Position numbers and translations under genes: made by a program | The notes under the pieces: generated by a model | Databases searched by the model: none | Told to the model about the DNA's origin: nothing | Seen by the model: only the letters and a program-made list of their open reading frames with translations | Assembly (NCBI RefSeq): GCF_000429845.1 | Contig: NZ_AUCQ01000031.1 | Location: forward strand, 1 to 63,034 | DNA from: Comamonas composti DSM 21721 | GTDB lineage: Bacteria; Pseudomonadota; Gammaproteobacteria; Burkholderiales; Burkholderiaceae_C | Reading direction: 5' to 3' | DNA length: 63,034 bases | In this document: piece by piece, positions 17,256 through 25,393 of the stretch | Position numbering within the stretch: position 1 is the first letter of the stretch | Layout of the letters: each line of letters begins with the position of its first letter

Positions 17256-19955
17256 ATGCAAGAACAAGATGAGCGGCCCAGAGTCCCTCCGTGGGTTGTC
17301 ATGGCCTCGTACGGCCTGATCGGGCTGCTATGGTTTGTATTGCAGGAGTGGTTGCTCGCTCAGTCGCACCTGTCCAAATCACAAGCCTCGCGCTGGGCCT
17401 TGTTCTCATCTCTGGTCCTGCTGGCGGCCACGGTGATGGCCGGCTACTGGCAGCTCACGCGTATACGCCGTGCAGAGCGCGTGCGCCTGGAGGCCACGAG
17501 AGAGCTGACCTTGATTGCCCGTCATGCTCCTGCGGGATTGACGCGTGTGGCCTTGGACGGAGGCCGCGTGGTCTGGGCGAATGCGCGCCTCGCCCGGTGG
17601 CTGGGCAGTTGTCCCGAGGAGCTGGTAGGGGCGGACTTTCGCACCCTGGTGCCTGCCGATGATCCCCAGGAGGCCATGCGCCAGGCCAAGGCGCTGGCCG
17701 CCGGGGATGTGGAGTTCTTCCAGGTCCAGCGCCGCTGCCTGAATCTGCAGACCGGGCGTTCCATCCCGGTTCTGTGCACCGTGAGCCTGATCGCCAGCCA
17801 TGAAGGCCGGGCTTCCCTGGTCTGCGTGCTGCAGGACCTCAGCGAGATTCTGGCTGCACGCGCGGCGCTGGAACGCAGCCAGAACAGCCTGCATCTGGCG
17901 CTGGAGGACAGCGGCAGCGGCGTCTGGGAGTGGGATGCGAGAGCGCACCGCTATGTGTTCTCGGCAGGCCTGCCGGCCCTGCTGCGTTATGGCGGAGAGG
18001 ATCTGGCGCGCGACTTTCGCCTGCGCCAGCGCCTGCACCCCGACGACCGGGTCTGGGTGCGCAGGGCCTTGAGAAAAGTGCTGAGCCTCGGAGGCCCGCT
18101 GGAGCTTGAGGCCAGGCTGCTGTGTGACGACGGGCTGTACCGCTGGTTCAAGGCGCGTGGCCAGCGCCACCTGGATGCCAAGGGGCGACTGCAGCGTCTG
18201 TCGGGCCTGCTGTCCGATCAGACGGCCAGCCGCAATGCCGAGGAGCGCCAGCGCCTGGCCAGTACCGTGGTGGACAACACCATAGAAGGCGTGGTGGTCA
18301 CCGATGCGCGAAGCCGCATCATCTCGGTGAACAACGCATTCACACGGCTTCTCGGCTATACCGAGCAGGAGATGCTGGGGCAGACGCCGCGCATGTTCAA
18401 GTCAGGCCGGCATGACAAGGCGTTCTACGATGCCATGTGGGCCAGCATGCATGCAAGAGGCCATTGGCAGGGCGAGATCTGGAACCGGCGCAAGTGCGGC
18501 GAGGTCTTTCCCGAGCGCATGTCGCTGAGCGCTGTCAAGGATGAGAGCGGCCAGGTCACGCATTACGTGTGCATGTTCACCGATATCTCCGAGGAAAAAC
18601 AGCGCGAGGCGCAACTCGAATTCCTTGCGCACAAGGATGCGCTCACGGGCCTGCCCAACCGCGCGAGCTTTCTGGAGCAGCTCGATCAGAGCGTCGCGCA
18701 GGCGCGCGAGCAGGGCGGCATGCTGGCCGTTTTGCTGCTCAACATGAACCGCTTCAAGGACGTGAACGACAGCTATGGCCATGCAATAGGAGACCAGGTG
18801 CTCAAGCATGTGGCGGGCGAGCTGCAGGCGAGCCTCAACGAAGGCGACTTCATCGGCCGCATGGCCGGCGATGAGCTGGCCGTGATCGCCAGGAGTCTGG
18901 GCGGCAGCGACGATGCAATTGCGCGCGCAGAGCGCCTGATCGAGGCGGCGGCCAGGCCCTGGCACTCGCCCGACGGCCTGTCCGTGGTCACCGGCGGCAG
19001 CACGGGCATCTGTCTGTACCCTGCGCATGCCGACAATGCCCAGGATTTATTGCAGGGCGCACATGCGGCAGCGCATGACGCCAAGTCACGCAACGGCCGC
19101 GCCTGGAGCTTCTTCCAGGAGAACATGACCCAGGCCGCACGCCAGCGGCTGGCCATGGAGGCCAGGCTGCGCGAGGCCATGGAGGCCGGGCGCCTGAGCC
19201 TGCACTTTCAGCCGCAGATCGACATGGGCAGCGGCGGGCTCGTGGGCGCGGAAGTGCTGCTGCGCTGGTTCGACCCTGTGGAGGGCTTCATCTCCCCTGC
19301 GCGCTTCATACCCGTGGCCGAGAGCTCGGGCCTCATCGGTCCGCTGGGCCTGTGGGTGCTGCGCGAAGCCTGTGCCCAGGGCCAGCGCTGGCGCGAGCAG
19401 GGCCTGCCCGAGATGACGCTGGCGGTGAATGTCTCCCTGCACCAGTTTCTGCTCACCGACCTCGCTGGTGCCGTGGCCGAGGTCCTGGCCGATACGGGCT
19501 TTCCCGCCTCGAAGCTGGAGCTGGAGATCACCGAAAGCATGTTGGCCCAGCGGCCCGAAGAGGCCATGACCGTGATGCAGAGGTTGCGCGCACTGGGGCT
19601 GCGTCTGGCGATCGACGACTTCGGCACAGGCTACTCTTCGCTGGCCCACCTCAAGCGCTTTCCGCTGGATCTGCTCAAGATCGACCAGGGCTTCATCCGT
19701 GACATTCCGCGCAGCAACGATGACATGACGATCAGCAGCTCGGTCATTGCCCTGGGCCATGCCATGGGCCTGAAAGTGCTGGCCGAGGGCGTGGAAACGA
19801 CCGACCAGCTCGAATTCCTGCGCCAGAAGGGCTGTGACTTCTTCCAGGGCTATCTGTGCCAGCGCCCGTTGGCTGCCTCGCAGTTCGTGCGCTGGGTGGA
19901 GCAGACTCAAGGCCTCTGGCGGGCCGAATCTGCAGTGGATGAAGCCTTGGGCTGA
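17256..19955 (+). CDS. Membrane PAS-GGDEF-EAL cyclic-di-GMP protein
   Basis: Protein of 899 residues with two N-terminal membrane helices (about 12-32 and 49-68), three PAS-type sensor regions (about 90-200, 215-315 and 325-450), a GGDEF domain (about 460-620) and an EAL domain (about 640-890). The GGDEF active-site loop is degenerate (RMAGDELAVI), so cyclase activity is doubtful. The EAL motif reads EVLLRW, but the other phosphodiesterase residues look intact (NVS, EITES, IDDFGTGYSS, KID, AEGVET, QGY). A phosphodiesterase with a regulatory GGDEF is the best guess. Its last 49 bases overlap the convergent ChaN-like gene. Confidence 0.92.
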   Translation: MQEQDERPRVPPWVVMASYGLIGLLWFVLQEWLLAQSHLSKSQASRWALFSSLVLLAATVMAGYWQLTRIRRAERVRLEATRELTLIARHAPAGLTRVALDGGRVVWANARLARWLGSCPEELVGADFRTLVPADDPQEAMRQAKALAAGDVEFFQVQRRCLNLQTGRSIPVLCTVSLIASHEGRASLVCVLQDLSEILAARAALERSQNSLHLALEDSGSGVWEWDARAHRYVFSAGLPALLRYGGEDLARDFRLRQRLHPDDRVWVRRALRKVLSLGGPLELEARLLCDDGLYRWFKARGQRHLDAKGRLQRLSGLLSDQTASRNAEERQRLASTVVDNTIEGVVVTDARSRIISVNNAFTRLLGYTEQEMLGQTPRMFKSGRHDKAFYDAMWASMHARGHWQGEIWNRRKCGEVFPERMSLSAVKDESGQVTHYVCMFTDISEEKQREAQLEFLAHKDALTGLPNRASFLEQLDQSVAQAREQGGMLAVLLLNMNRFKDVNDSYGHAIGDQVLKHVAGELQASLNEGDFIGRMAGDELAVIARSLGGSDDAIARAERLIEAAARPWHSPDGLSVVTGGSTGICLYPAHADNAQDLLQGAHAAAHDAKSRNGRAWSFFQENMTQAARQRLAMEARLREAMEAGRLSLHFQPQIDMGSGGLVGAEVLLRWFDPVEGFISPARFIPVAESSGLIGPLGLWVLREACAQGQRWREQGLPEMTLAVNVSLHQFLLTDLAGAVAEVLADTGFPASKLELEITESMLAQRPEEAMTVMQRLRALGLRLAIDDFGTGYSSLAHLKRFPLDLLKIDQGFIRDIPRSNDDMTISSSVIALGHAMGLKVLAEGVETTDQLEFLRQKGCDFFQGYLCQRPLAASQFVRWVEQTQGLWRAESAVDEALG

Positions 19956-20749
19956 AAGCGCTGGCGTAGGGCGGCGCAGTGATCCTGCTCGGGCAGGGCT
20001 TCGGTGCTTTCCCACCAGTGCGCGTCGGCCCCGGCATCGCGCGGGCGCGGCCCGGGATGGGCAATTGCAATCCGGAAATCCACACCCTTGGTGAGCCAGC
20101 TGGCAATGCCTATGTCCTGCAGCACATGGCCACGGCCTGCGACCAGCACCACGGTGCGTCCGTGCCGGATGGCCGACTCTGCTGCCCGGGCCATGCTCGC
20201 ATCGCGCGCAAGCTGTATGCGGGCCATGGGAGCCCACTGGCTCTGAGGCAGCAGATCGCAGTGGCCGCTGCGAATGGCATCCATCTGCCGCTGCCAGCCC
20301 GCAGCATCCAGATGCGTGTCGTACGACGTGTCGGCCATGGCTGCGGCCATCTGGGCACGCGGCAGATTGCCACCGAGCACGGGCACGCCGGCGCGCACGG
20401 CGCTCATCACCACCTCGCGGTAACGCTGCCAGGGCCAGGCCGCGTCCTGCCAGTGCAAGGCCTGCTGTACTTCGGCTTCGCCGGCATCGCGTGCCAGCGT
20501 GGCCGTCGAACCGGTGCTGGGCGCCATCTCGATCACCAAGGCGGCCAGCCGCTGCTGATCTGCGAGCTGCTTCACCGTGGCCTGCTGCCAGTCTTGATGG
20601 GCTGCGGCATCGTGCTGCTCGCCTAGCATCAACAAGGGAACGGCCGACCATTGCTGCAACTGGGCAGGCCAGTCCTGTGGCGTAGCGGTCCGGCTGGCGC
20701 AGGCCGCAAGAGTCAGAGCAAGGGCAAGAGGAAGAAGGTGGCGTGGCAT
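19907..20749 (-). CDS. ChaN-family lipoprotein
   Basis: Lipoprotein of 280 residues with a lipobox signal (LALALTLAACAS, Cys near residue 17). It shows ChaN family features: LMLGEQHDAAAHQDWQ near the start, later LVIEMA, and VVLVAGRGHVLQDIGIASW. ChaN-like proteins bind haem or act in iron uptake in some bacteria; the function here is inferred by family only. The 3' end overlaps the convergent c-di-GMP gene by 49 bp, so either stop region must be read on both strands. Confidence 0.82.
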   Translation of the reverse strand: MPRHLLPLALALTLAACASRTATPQDWPAQLQQWSAVPLLMLGEQHDAAAHQDWQQATVKQLADQQRLAALVIEMAPSTGSTATLARDAGEAEVQQALHWQDAAWPWQRYREVVMSAVRAGVPVLGGNLPRAQMAAAMADTSYDTHLDAAGWQRQMDAIRSGHCDLLPQSQWAPMARIQLARDASMARAAESAIRHGRTVVLVAGRGHVLQDIGIASWLTKGVDFRIAIAHPGPRPRDAGADAHWWESTEALPEQDHCAALRQRFQPKASSTADSARQRP

Positions 20750-20868
20750 GGCCCGATGTTAGCCGTGACCACCTTGACGCCCGGCTCCGGCAGGGTGCTT
20801 GCCTGCTTCCCAGCCGCTATCATTCACCGCTTTCGATCCGGGCCCAAGCGGTCCTGCCCAGGCTTTTC

Positions 20869-21540
20869 ATGACCGATCACCTGCCAGCTCTCTACTCCTT
20901 TCGCCGTTGCCCCTATGCGATCCGTGCGCGTCTTGCGCTGGTCCAGGCCGGACTGGCCTGCGAGTTGCGGGAAGTGAATCTGCGTGCCAAGCCCCAGGCC
21001 CTGCTGGATGCCTCACCCAAGGGCACGGTGCCGGTGCTGGTACTGGCCGATGGAGTGGTGATCGAGCAAAGCCTGGACGTGATGCTGCATGCGCTGCGCA
21101 GCCATGACCCGGATGCCTGGCTCGCACCCACGCAGGGCAGCCTGGACGACATGCTGGCGCTGATAGAGCGCAACGACGGCTTTTTCAAGCAGGCGCTGGA
21201 CCGCTGCAAATACCCGGAACGTTACGGCGCCGAAGCGGTCCACCAGGCCCGGGCCGACGCCACCAGCTGGCTGGCTGCGCTGGATGCACAACTGGCCGGA
21301 AGCGGCTATCTGTTTGGCCGCAACCCCAGCCTGGCCGACATGGCGCTGCGCCCCTTTGTGCGCCAGTTTGCACGCATTGACGAGGCACAGTGGGCCGAGC
21401 AGCCCTGGCCCCATCTACAGGACTGGCTGCAGCGCTGGATCGATTCCGCGCTGTTTGCCGAGGCGATGCAAACCTATCCGGCCTGGACTCCAGGCAGTAC
21501 CGGGCCCACCTTCGGAGCCTGTCGCGTGGCGTCTGAATGA
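20869..21540 (+). CDS. Glutathione S-transferase family protein
   Basis: Protein of 223 residues with an N-terminal thioredoxin-fold domain (ALYSFRRCPYAIRARLALVQ, with KGTVPVL and IEQSLDVM) and an all-helical C-terminal domain. A Cys in RRCPYA at the usual catalytic position suggests an omega- or glutaredoxin-like, thiol-transferring class rather than a Tyr/Ser GST. The ATG at 20869 is chosen; the open frame reaches back to 20743. It stands alone, just before the lower-GC amine dehydrogenase island. Confidence 0.85.
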   Translation: MTDHLPALYSFRRCPYAIRARLALVQAGLACELREVNLRAKPQALLDASPKGTVPVLVLADGVVIEQSLDVMLHALRSHDPDAWLAPTQGSLDDMLALIERNDGFFKQALDRCKYPERYGAEAVHQARADATSWLAALDAQLAGSGYLFGRNPSLADMALRPFVRQFARIDEAQWAEQPWPHLQDWLQRWIDSALFAEAMQTYPAWTPGSTGPTFGACRVASE

Positions 21541-22091
21541 AGCCCGGGCACTGAGTCTGGCAAGAACTCTGCGGGCTGCTCTGGCCTGCCGTGCCTGCAT
21601 GCGCAGGCAGGCACGGCCTGAACATAAAGCAATACTTTTTTGATAGCTGAAAGCGCTTGATGGATAAGCGCTACATGCCGATTTGGCTTGCAATTTCAAA
21701 CCGATCAGGCTGAGGCAGGTTTTGATATCTGATCTGTGGCGTGAGGCCCGTTTCAGCTGGATATATCCGGAAATATTGCTTCCCAAGAGATAAACAGGTG
21801 AACCTGCACCATATTCTTGCAGGACTTCATTTCATTGGACAAAACAGTGCGCTGGATTTGAATTGGCACATGAATGGTGCACAAGATTGGATAAATCCAG
21901 GGGAAAGATGCTGGCATGAGTATTGCTAACTAATGGCGTGATGTAGACATTTTCTGAAGAGCGAGAGACAGAATTCTTGACGCGTCGCATTAATCTTGGT
22001 TCGACAGCGTATGGGCGCTCTTATGAAAATCACAAATCCCATGTGAATGTCGGTAGTTGCCAGCTATTCAAATGCAAACACCAGGAACCAT
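21541..22091. promoter_or_regulatory. A/T-rich leader region of the amine dehydrogenase operon
   Basis: This 551-bp gap is clearly lower in GC than the flanks. It contains a partial AGCTGCTAGCGCTT-type repeat (21644-21673) and two similar palindromes, GGATATATCC (21759-21768) and GGATAAATCC (21889-21898), about 130 bp apart, which could be operators. No convincing sigma-70 or sigma-54 promoter was identified, and a 62-codon frame at 21741-21929 shows no family features. Confidence 0.5.
21644..21673. repeat. AGCTGCTAGCGCTT-family repeat, short copy 3
   Basis: A short degenerate copy that reads AGCTGAAAGCGCTTGATGG followed by ATAAGCGCT. It shares the core CTTGATGGATAAGCGCT with the opposite strand of the copy at 53305-53337. 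Confidence 0.55.
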
Positions 22092-23252
22092 ATGCGAATC
22101 AAATCCATTGCGCGTGGCCTCATGCTTTTTGCTTCTTTTGCCGGGGTCTCTGCATTCTCGCAAGAAGCCAGGGAATTCAGGCCCGAAGTGCTGACCGTCG
22201 AATCCAAAATCAAGCCCGGTCCGAATACCTTGGTGGTAGATGCCGGCTGGGACGGTGCAAGCCGCATCAACGTGCTGAGCACCGATGACCTGTCGCATAA
22301 AGGAGTCTTGAGCGTGGGTGTGGTCAGCCAGCTGGCGCTTAGCAAGGACTCCAAAACGGCGTATACGGTTTCCGTGTATGCAAGGCGCTGGATGTCAGGC
22401 CCTTCAGAGAATGTATTGCAGGAGTTTGATCTGGCGACCTTGAAGGAAAAGAGAGAGATTGTTCTTTCCGATAAATCCATCTACGGAAAGACGCTGACCA
22501 GCATGGTGGGCCTGTCTGCCAATGAAAATTACATGCTGGTGCAAAACGCCACACCTGCGACATCGATCTCGATTGTGGATCTCAAGGCTGGCAAGCCTCT
22601 GGCCGAGGTTCCCACACCTGGCTGCTGGGGGGTATTTCCTGCTCTGGATGATTTGAGCTTTTCTACTATTTGCGGAGATGGAACGCTGGGCAAAGTGAGC
22701 TTCAGGCCGGATGGAAGCTTCTCGGAAATAAAAAAGAGTCCGCCTTTTTTCGATGCAGACAAAGATCCTATACAAGCCGTGGCCACCAGAGCCGGAAAGG
22801 ATTTGCTGTTCGTGGGATTTTCCGGAAAGATCTTCAGGCTGGATGACAGTGGCATGAGGCCTGAATTAAAAGAGGTTTTTGAATTCGCCAAGGGCGTTGA
22901 AGATGACTGGGCTCCCAGTGGCGTGCAGCTGATTGCGTACAACGAGCCCAATAATGTGCTCTTTGTGCAGATGCATCCTCATGCCAAGGATGGGTCGCAT
23001 AAAGACCCGGCTCAAGAAGTATGGGCATTGGATATGAAATCTCGCAAGCTCTTGTTTCGTACGTCTGTCGATGAGCTGATCTCCATCGCAGTTAGCAATG
23101 ACAAGATTCCTGTATTGATCGGCATGAAAAAAGAAGGCTCGGTCGTGCGCTATGAAATGGACCCGCAAGCCAAGTTTGCAGGCCGAAGGACCAAGCAGGC
23201 CAAGAATATCGGGCTTCATCCCATCATGGCGCTGACCGGGGCAGCTTTGTGA
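22092..23252 (+). CDS. aauB: Aromatic amine dehydrogenase heavy (alpha) subunit
   Basis: Periplasmic large subunit of a TTQ-dependent amine dehydrogenase, 386 residues, close to the usual length. It has a Sec signal peptide (MRIKSIARGLMLFASFAGVSA) and then a seven-bladed propeller-like chain. Stretches such as LVQNATPATSISIVDL, PTPGCWGVFPAL, TICGDG and MHPHAKDGSHKDPAQEVWALD resemble the Alcaligenes faecalis AauB sequence as I recall it. The ATG at 22092 follows an AGGA site; the frame is open to 22047. Gene order B-E-D-A matches the aau cluster rather than the longer mau cluster. Substrates are probably aromatic amines such as phenylethylamine or tyramine (inference). Confidence 0.88.
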   Translation: MRIKSIARGLMLFASFAGVSAFSQEAREFRPEVLTVESKIKPGPNTLVVDAGWDGASRINVLSTDDLSHKGVLSVGVVSQLALSKDSKTAYTVSVYARRWMSGPSENVLQEFDLATLKEKREIVLSDKSIYGKTLTSMVGLSANENYMLVQNATPATSISIVDLKAGKPLAEVPTPGCWGVFPALDDLSFSTICGDGTLGKVSFRPDGSFSEIKKSPPFFDADKDPIQAVATRAGKDLLFVGFSGKIFRLDDSGMRPELKEVFEFAKGVEDDWAPSGVQLIAYNEPNNVLFVQMHPHAKDGSHKDPAQEVWALDMKSRKLLFRTSVDELISIAVSNDKIPVLIGMKKEGSVVRYEMDPQAKFAGRRTKQAKNIGLHPIMALTGAAL

Positions 23253-23797
23253 TGCAGACCCTAGAGCTCGGCTTGCTGGCCTGGGTAATCTCCTGGTTCG
23301 CGAGCATCTTGCTGATCGCCAGTGCATGGCAAAAATTCTGCGATCTTGCCTTGTTTCGCAGCCATCTGACCGCTTATGACCTGCTTTCCCCTGGGTGGAC
23401 GGAGGCCATGACTTATCTCCTGCCCATTTCCGAATTGATCGCATCCTTGCTGTTGTTGATTTCACCATCAAGTGGCGTCGGTCATGGGCTGGCAATGGGC
23501 TTGATGCTGCTTTATGGGGTGGCAATGGCCATCAAGCGGCTTGCCGGTTATCGCGATCTGGAATGTGGTTGTTCCGGGGCTGCATTGCGAGTGAGCTGGG
23601 GTCTGGTCATCAGAAACACGATGCTTGCCGCACTGATATGTCTTGCGGCATGCGCCAGCCAAAGCCTGAATGAAACAAGCCATATGGTCGTGGCCATGGG
23701 CTTGGGATTTTTGCTGTGGACCGCATACGCCTTGCTGGAAAAATCGCTGAGCTTGCTTTTCAAGGCCAGGCGGCTTCAGTCAATTCATGCACTCTGA
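23252..23797 (+). CDS. aauE: Amine dehydrogenase maturation membrane protein MauE/AauE
   Basis: Polytopic inner-membrane protein of 181 residues with four or five membrane helices and the vicinal-type Cys motif ECGCSG (Cys105, Cys107) typical of MauE. MauE and MauD are needed for export, folding or disulfide formation of the small subunit. The ATG overlaps the aauB stop as TGATG; a GTG at 23249 is a second possible start. Translational coupling with aauB is likely. Confidence 0.87.
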   Translation: MQTLELGLLAWVISWFASILLIASAWQKFCDLALFRSHLTAYDLLSPGWTEAMTYLLPISELIASLLLLISPSSGVGHGLAMGLMLLYGVAMAIKRLAGYRDLECGCSGAALRVSWGLVIRNTMLAALICLAACASQSLNETSHMVVAMGLGFLLWTAYALLEKSLSLLFKARRLQSIHAL

Positions 23798-23809
23798 AGA
23801 AGATTCATC

Positions 23810-24406
23810 ATGCATATTCTGGTTGTTGTTGTGGGCGTTCTGTGCCTTGCCATTCTTGTCTTGACTCTGGTCTCGGTTGCCATGGCCAGACAGATTGGAA
23901 TCTTGTTGGAAAGAATATCTCCCGTGGGTGCCATGCTCAATGAAAGTGGCCCCAAGCTCGGAGAGCTGTCGTCCAAAATGGTGCTGCCAAGCCTGACGGG
24001 AGAAGCCGTGGTCGTGGGTGGCCCATCCTTGAAGAGCACGCTTATCTTTTTTCTGTCGCCGACCTGCCCTGTCTGCAAGAAACTGATTCCAGCTCTGAAG
24101 AGTATTCAAATATCGGAAAGAGACTGGTTGCAGATTTATTTTGCCAGCGACGGGGCGCAGAAGAAGCATTTGAGCTTCATTTCAGACCAGGGGCTGGAGA
24201 TTTTTCCCTATCTCGTCTCCAGCCAGCTGGGCTTGAGTTATCAAGTTGCTCGTTTGCCGTTTGCGGTTTTGCTGGATAAGGAGGGTATTATCAAATCGAA
24301 GGGTCTGGTCAACAGCCGTGAGCAAATAGAGAGTATTTTCAATGCACATGAATCTGGATACATGTCTATCCAGGATTTAATGAAGCAAGGCCCTGCAATC
24401 CATTGA
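23810..24406 (+). CDS. aauD: Amine dehydrogenase maturation thioredoxin-like protein MauD/AauD
   Basis: Membrane-anchored periplasmic thiol protein of 198 residues. It has an N-terminal hydrophobic helix (about 3-25) and a thioredoxin fold with the active-site CPVC at 86-89 (FFLSPTCPVCKKLIP). In the MADH/AADH systems this protein assists disulfide formation in the Cys-rich small subunit. It lies 12 bp after aauE and its stop nearly touches the small-subunit gene. Confidence 0.9.
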   Translation: MHILVVVVGVLCLAILVLTLVSVAMARQIGILLERISPVGAMLNESGPKLGELSSKMVLPSLTGEAVVVGGPSLKSTLIFFLSPTCPVCKKLIPALKSIQISERDWLQIYFASDGAQKKHLSFISDQGLEIFPYLVSSQLGLSYQVARLPFAVLLDKEGIIKSKGLVNSREQIESIFNAHESGYMSIQDLMKQGPAIH

Positions 24407-24417
24407 ATGATATTTTT

Positions 24418-24957
24418 ATGAAAAACTTGTTCAGAAAGATTTCCAAAATGGTCGATGCGAGGTTTGAGTCGCGGGCCAGAAACTTCGCAATAACCATGGG
24501 CCGGCGCCATTGGCTTTCTAAGACCGGGGCCTTTATTGCGGGTGCTGCACTGACACCTCTGCTGCCATTCGATCGCTCGGCAGGCCTGGCATATGCGGCA
24601 GAAAAAAAAGCAGATGAGGTCGTGGACTGCAATTATTGGAGATTGTGTGCAATGGATGGCGCACTGTGCAGCGACTCTGGTGGAAGCATGACCTCCTGCC
24701 CTCCGGGCTCGGATGCCTCCAAGGTATCCTGGGTAGGGACTTGCCACAATCCCGAAGACGGCAAGGATTATCTGATCTCCTATAACGATTGCTGTGGCAA
24801 GGCCAAGGTGCATAGTGCGACCCAATGCCTCAATAGCAAGGGCGAGCGCCCTGGTTACCGCATGGGCCTGCACAACGATGTGAACTGGTGCATGGCCAAT
24901 GAGCAAAAGGGCTATCACTGCACAGTGGCTCTGGTTGTGGGGGTGGCCGATGAATAA
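24418..24957 (+). CDS. aauA: Aromatic amine dehydrogenase light (beta) subunit, TTQ-bearing
   Basis: Catalytic small subunit of 179 residues. A long twin-arginine signal (MGRRHWLSKTGAFIAGAAL, ending near residue 61) precedes the Cys-rich domain. The two Trp residues that form TTQ are Trp105 (VSWVGTC) and Trp157 (DVNWCMAN); the catalytic Asp is probably Asp124 (ISYNDCCG). The HNPEDGKDYLISY and HNDVNWCMANE stretches are closer to aromatic than to methylamine dehydrogenases. It has ten Cys in the mature part, not twelve: the positions matching Cys38 and Cys86 of Paracoccus MADH are Asp86 and Thr135. A TTG at 24403 is in frame, but the ATG at 24418 is preferred. Confidence 0.92.
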   Translation: MKNLFRKISKMVDARFESRARNFAITMGRRHWLSKTGAFIAGAALTPLLPFDRSAGLAYAAEKKADEVVDCNYWRLCAMDGALCSDSGGSMTSCPPGSDASKVSWVGTCHNPEDGKDYLISYNDCCGKAKVHSATQCLNSKGERPGYRMGLHNDVNWCMANEQKGYHCTVALVVGVADE

Positions 24958-25393
24958 GACGCGATGGATGATTGCGGTCTTGTCGGGGGCTGTCTTGCCT
25001 GGAGGCCTGGCCTGGGCCAGCCCTGAAGGCAAGACCTTGTACGAGCGGCATTGTGTGGCCTGCCATGGAGTGGAGGGCTCGGGCAGCCTCGGGCCTCCGC
25101 TGCGCAATGCACAACTGTGGACGTCGCTGGGCCCTCACGCGACGGCCTATGTCTCTCAGGTCATCGCTTCGGGCCTGTCTGGCTCCATCGAGGCACTGGG
25201 GCAGCAGTACAAGGGGGCGATGCCGCCACAAAACCATGTTCCTGCAACAGACCTGTCGCTGATCGTGGATTACGTGCTGCGTGATCTCAACGGGCTGGCG
25301 ATAGAGGCCCGGAGCACGGAGATAGAGCAGGCTCGTGCAGCACCGACAAGCCATGGCGCTTTGCGCCAGATGAGAAAGGTCGGGGCGCGATGA
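24950..25393 (+). CDS. Periplasmic monohaem cytochrome c
   Basis: Protein of 147 residues with a Sec signal (cleavage after about residue 23, LAWA), one haem site CVACH (Cys35, Cys38, His39) and a likely axial Met91 in KGAMPPQ. It overlaps the aauA stop by 8 bp, so it is part of the amine dehydrogenase operon. It is a natural candidate for the electron acceptor from TTQ, in place of the azurin or amicyanin used elsewhere; a monohaem cytochrome gene also follows aauA in A. faecalis. Confidence 0.88.
   Translation: MNKTRWMIAVLSGAVLPGGLAWASPEGKTLYERHCVACHGVEGSGSLGPPLRNAQLWTSLGPHATAYVSQVIASGLSGSIEALGQQYKGAMPPQNHVPATDLSLIVDYVLRDLNGLAIEARSTEIEQARAAPTSHGALRQMRKVGAR

Noticed and set aside
21863..21882. 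Possible sigma-54 promoter (TTGGCAC ... GGTGCA)
   Set aside because: The spacing between the GG and GC elements is 12 bases rather than the required 10.
21741..21929. A 62-codon frame upstream of aauB
   Set aside because: No signal, domain or ribosome site was recognised, and it covers the paired palindromes; more likely untranslated leader.
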